Source: Actinomadura rayongensis
Lineage (GTDB): Bacteria > Actinomycetota > Actinomycetes > Streptosporangiales > Streptosporangiaceae
Assembly (NCBI RefSeq): GCF_009831215.1
Contig: NZ_WUTW01000003.1
Span: 311,325-375,324, forward strand
Direction: 5' to 3'
DNA: 64,000 bases
This document shows, piece after piece, positions 61,846-64,000 of the stretch. Both the position numbers and the translations under genes were made by a program. Position 1 is the first letter of the stretch; each line of letters opens with the position of its first letter. The notes beneath the pieces were generated by a model that saw nothing but the letters and a program-made list of their open reading frames with translations, was not told the origin of the DNA and did no database searches.

Positions 61846-62622
61846 ATGACCGAAACGTCCGTGCGGCTGGAGGCCGACGGCCCCGTCCGGCATCTGGTGC
61901 TCGCCGCGCCCGCCCGCCGCAACGCGCTCACCGCCGCGATGCTGCGCGAGCTGGCGGACGCCGTCACGGCCGTGGGCGACGACCCGGACGTGCGGGCGCT
62001 CGTCGTCCGCGCCGAGGGCCGGGCGTTCTGCGCGGGCGCCGACGTGACGACGCTGTTCGGCGACCTGGACCGTCCGACCGGCGCGATCCGCGACGACCTC
62101 AAGGGCGTCTACGCGGCGTTCCTCGGCCTCGCCGACCTGAGCATTCCGACGATCGCGGCGGTGGACGGCATAGCGGTCGGCGCGGGCGCGAACATCGCGC
62201 TGGCCTGCGACATGGTGATCGTCGGGCCGCGCGCCGCGTTCGCGTTCAGCTTCGCCGACATCGGCCTGCATCCGGGCGGCGGCGCGACGTGGTTCCTGAC
62301 GTCCCGGCTCGGCGGGCACCGGGCGCTCGCGACCGTCCTGGACGCCGACACCATCGACGCCGACCGCGCGATGGACCTCGGCCTCGCCACCCGCCGCGCC
62401 GACGACCCCGTCCACGCCGCCACTGAACTGGCGAAACGCTGCGCGGAGAGGGACCCCGCGCTCGTCCGGGACATGAAGCGCGCGGTGCGGCTCGCCGAGA
62501 CGGGCACGCCGGACGCGGTGGTCGAGTTCGAGGCCTGGGCGCAGGCCGCGTCCGTCGGACGGCCCGCCTTCGCCCGCTATGTCGCCGAGTTCCGCGCCCG
62601 CGCACAACCGCGCAATGCTTGA
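61846..62622 (+). CDS. Enoyl-CoA hydratase/isomerase family protein
   Basis: 258 residues. Crotonase fold with oxyanion-hole segments F-C-A-G-A-D-V-T-T-L and V-D-G-I-A-V-G-A-G-A-N-I-A-L. The second catalytic glutamate position is F-A-D-I-G-L-H, i.e. no glutamate, so the reaction may not be hydration. ATG at 61846. Confidence 0.9.
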   Translation: MTETSVRLEADGPVRHLVLAAPARRNALTAAMLRELADAVTAVGDDPDVRALVVRAEGRAFCAGADVTTLFGDLDRPTGAIRDDLKGVYAAFLGLADLSIPTIAAVDGIAVGAGANIALACDMVIVGPRAAFAFSFADIGLHPGGGATWFLTSRLGGHRALATVLDADTIDADRAMDLGLATRRADDPVHAATELAKRCAERDPALVRDMKRAVRLAETGTPDAVVEFEAWAQAASVGRPAFARYVAEFRARAQPRNA

Positions 62623-62842
62623 TCAACAGCATGTCGGCGCAGCGTGCCACGGGGGCGTTGCGCGCGCGCAAGCCTCCGTGACCGCGCGCTCGCCGAGGCG
62701 TCAAGATGGCTGTCGTGCGGGTCTCGCCGACAGGCCCGCCGGTCCGCGCCCGTGATCCTCCGCCCTCTCCCCGGGGCGGAGGTCCGGCCAGCCCGTCCCG
62801 TCCAGGGGCGGCGCGGCCGGCCAGGACGGAAGGTGGCCCGCT

Positions 62843-63628
62843 GTGGGAACCGTGCTGAGCCTGGGGCCGATCCCGGCGGAGTGCCCACCGCGCCGGCCCG
62901 TCCCGGCGCCGAACGCGGCGCGGATGGACAACCACTATCTGGGCGGCAAGGACACCTACGCCGCCGACCGCGCCCTCGCCGACCGCGTGGTGGAGCTGGC
63001 GCCGGTCGTCCCGTCGCTGGCCCGCGCCGGGCGCGCGTTCCTGCGCGCGAGCGCGCGGCGGCTGGCGGGCGCGGGGCTGCGGCAGTTCCTCGACGTCGGG
63101 TGCGGGCTGCCGCTGCCCGGCGAGCGGCTGGACGAGATCGTCCGGCGGGTGGACCCGCGCAGCCGCGTCGCCTACACCGACCGCGACCCGATGGTCGTGT
63201 GCCACGCGCGGGCGCTGCTCGCGGTGGAGGCGGGGACGTCCGCCGCGCAGGCCGACCTGCGCGAGCCGGTGCGCCTCCTGCACCACCCCGAGGTGCGTCG
63301 CGTCATCGACCCGGACGCCCCGACGGCCGTGTTCCTCGTCAACGTCCTGCCCTTCGTGACCGACGCCGACGAGCCGTGCACGATCATGCGGGAGCTGCTG
63401 GAGGCGCTGCCGCCGGGCAGCCATGTGGTCCTGTGCCACCCGGTCCGGACGCCCGCGCTCGACGCCGCCGCCGCATTGTGCCGGGAGGCGGACGTCGCGT
63501 TCGTCCCGCGCGACGAGGAGCGGATCGCCGGGCTCCTGCGCGGCTGGGAGACGCTTCCCGCGCAACCGTCCGACGACGACGAATCGGCGCTCCCCCTGCT
63601 GCGCCGCGTCGGAAGAAAGGCGGCGTGA
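62843..63628 (+). CDS. DUF574 (PF04672) SAM-dependent methyltransferase
   Basis: 261 residues from GTG at 62843. N-terminal A-R-M-D-N-H-Y-L-G-G-K-D and D-V-G-C-G-L-P motifs typical of the actinobacterial DUF574 family. Target unknown. Confidence 0.88.
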   Translation: MGTVLSLGPIPAECPPRRPVPAPNAARMDNHYLGGKDTYAADRALADRVVELAPVVPSLARAGRAFLRASARRLAGAGLRQFLDVGCGLPLPGERLDEIVRRVDPRSRVAYTDRDPMVVCHARALLAVEAGTSAAQADLREPVRLLHHPEVRRVIDPDAPTAVFLVNVLPFVTDADEPCTIMRELLEALPPGSHVVLCHPVRTPALDAAAALCREADVAFVPRDEERIAGLLRGWETLPAQPSDDDESALPLLRRVGRKAA

Positions 63629-63711
63629 CCGCGTTAACCGGCATGGTGGCCCGGCCGGGGCGCGCCCCGTTAGAATCAGGCGTCCGGCGCAGGTCTATTC
63701 CAGGGCTTTGG

Positions 63712-64000
63712 ATGGCAACCGACAGCGAGCCGAAACCCCTCTCGGAGATCGCGGCCGAGGTCGGGCTGAACATCTCCGACGTCGCGGCGTTCTCCGGACT
63801 GGACGAGAGCACCGTCTTCCGGCTGTGGGAGAACCGGCACTGGCTGGAACGGGCGAGCGGCCGGTCGCTGCAGAATCTCATCTCGTCCGTTCCCGGCATC
63901 GCCGAATACGTCACGACGCATTCGGTGGTGAAACGGCGGGAATCGCTGGTGGCCGATCTGGACGCGGCGGGGCTCACGGTCGATCTGACGGTGCTGCGCT
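63712..64000 (+). CDS. Truncated gene, HTH-like N-terminus (continues past window)
   Basis: From ATG at 63712 an open frame runs 96 codons to the window edge with no stop. It has an HTH-like region (L-N-I-S-D-V-A-A-F-S-G-L-D-E-S-T-V) and acidic N-terminus. TAGAAT at 63671-63676 may be its -10 box. Function cannot be assigned from the fragment. Confidence 0.55.
   Translation, partial: MATDSEPKPLSEIAAEVGLNISDVAAFSGLDESTVFRLWENRHWLERASGRSLQNLISSVPGIAEYVTTHSVVKRRESLVADLDAAGLTVDLTVLR

Overview
The window is very GC-rich, starts many genes with GTG, and packs genes tightly with 4-nt overlaps. Its families (F420-linked luciferase-like oxidoreductase, DUF574 methyltransferase, MocR and GlxA regulators, cysteine-type sulfur leader peptides, caspase/Hsp90 conflict proteins) point to a filamentous actinomycete chromosome, probably of the Streptosporangiales/Thermomonosporaceae type. 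That placement is inference; no species-specific marker was recognised. Two tRNA genes (His, Lys) are present. No rRNA, CRISPR array, insertion sequence or integrase was found.

1-29,000 is mostly chromosomal housekeeping and regulation. It holds a TrmH/SpoU RNA methyltransferase, a membrane protein with substrate-binding and VWA domains and an N-terminal repeat, and an ECF-like sigma factor fused to its own zinc-finger anti-sigma and membrane module. Next come a phosphotransferase, a degenerate amidase-like protein, a divergent MocR/flavin-oxidase pair, oligoribonuclease, tRNA-His, a GIY-YIG protein, a PAS-PP2C phosphatase, a secreted lipase and small oxidoreductases. A permuted ATP-grasp/DUF6875/MFS cluster, a DMFase-like lipoprotein, a GlxA/oxidoreductase pair, a nitrilase-family hydrolase, a LuxR regulator and tRNA-Lys follow. 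Beside tRNA-Lys lies a probable conflict gene (Mrr-N-like, CBS and HEPN-like regions) and a large unknown coiled-coil protein.

29,088-51,130 is dominated by a sulfur or sulfonate acquisition region with three complete ABC importers. Operon A (+) has solute-binding protein, ATPase, permease, TauD-type dioxygenase and acyl-CoA dehydrogenase-type flavoprotein. Operon B (-) has permease, ATPase, flavoprotein, ferredoxin, solute-binding protein, then a second flavoprotein and ferredoxin. Operon C (-) has a GntR regulator, AprB-like ferredoxin, solute-binding protein with NosL-like tail, permease, ATPase, and an AprA/fumarate-reductase-like flavoprotein carrying a HEAT-repeat extension. Operons A and B each begin with a tiny leader peptide with the R-R-H-[VI]-D-L ... 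C signature, and the same 11-mer (AAATCGGTAGG) lies upstream of both. Genes for a MarR/MFS pair, a DUF1275 membrane protein and carbonic anhydrase sit between A and B.

51,130-64,000 begins with a low-complexity spacer and two small cysteine-rich ORFs, then manA, an F420-type oxidoreductase and a short-chain dehydrogenase. The main feature is a three-gene, overlapping conflict-system operon: a 1,576-residue caspase-like/Hsp90-type ATPase/C-terminal regulatory protein, a zinc-ribbon protein and a two-helix membrane protein. UdgX follows immediately. The window closes with a small basic protein, an enoyl-CoA hydratase, a DUF574 methyltransferase and a truncated HTH-like gene. The strongest candidates for undescribed biology are the leader-controlled flavoprotein/ferredoxin sulfur operons, the caspase-Hsp90 operon and the Mrr-N/CBS/HEPN protein.
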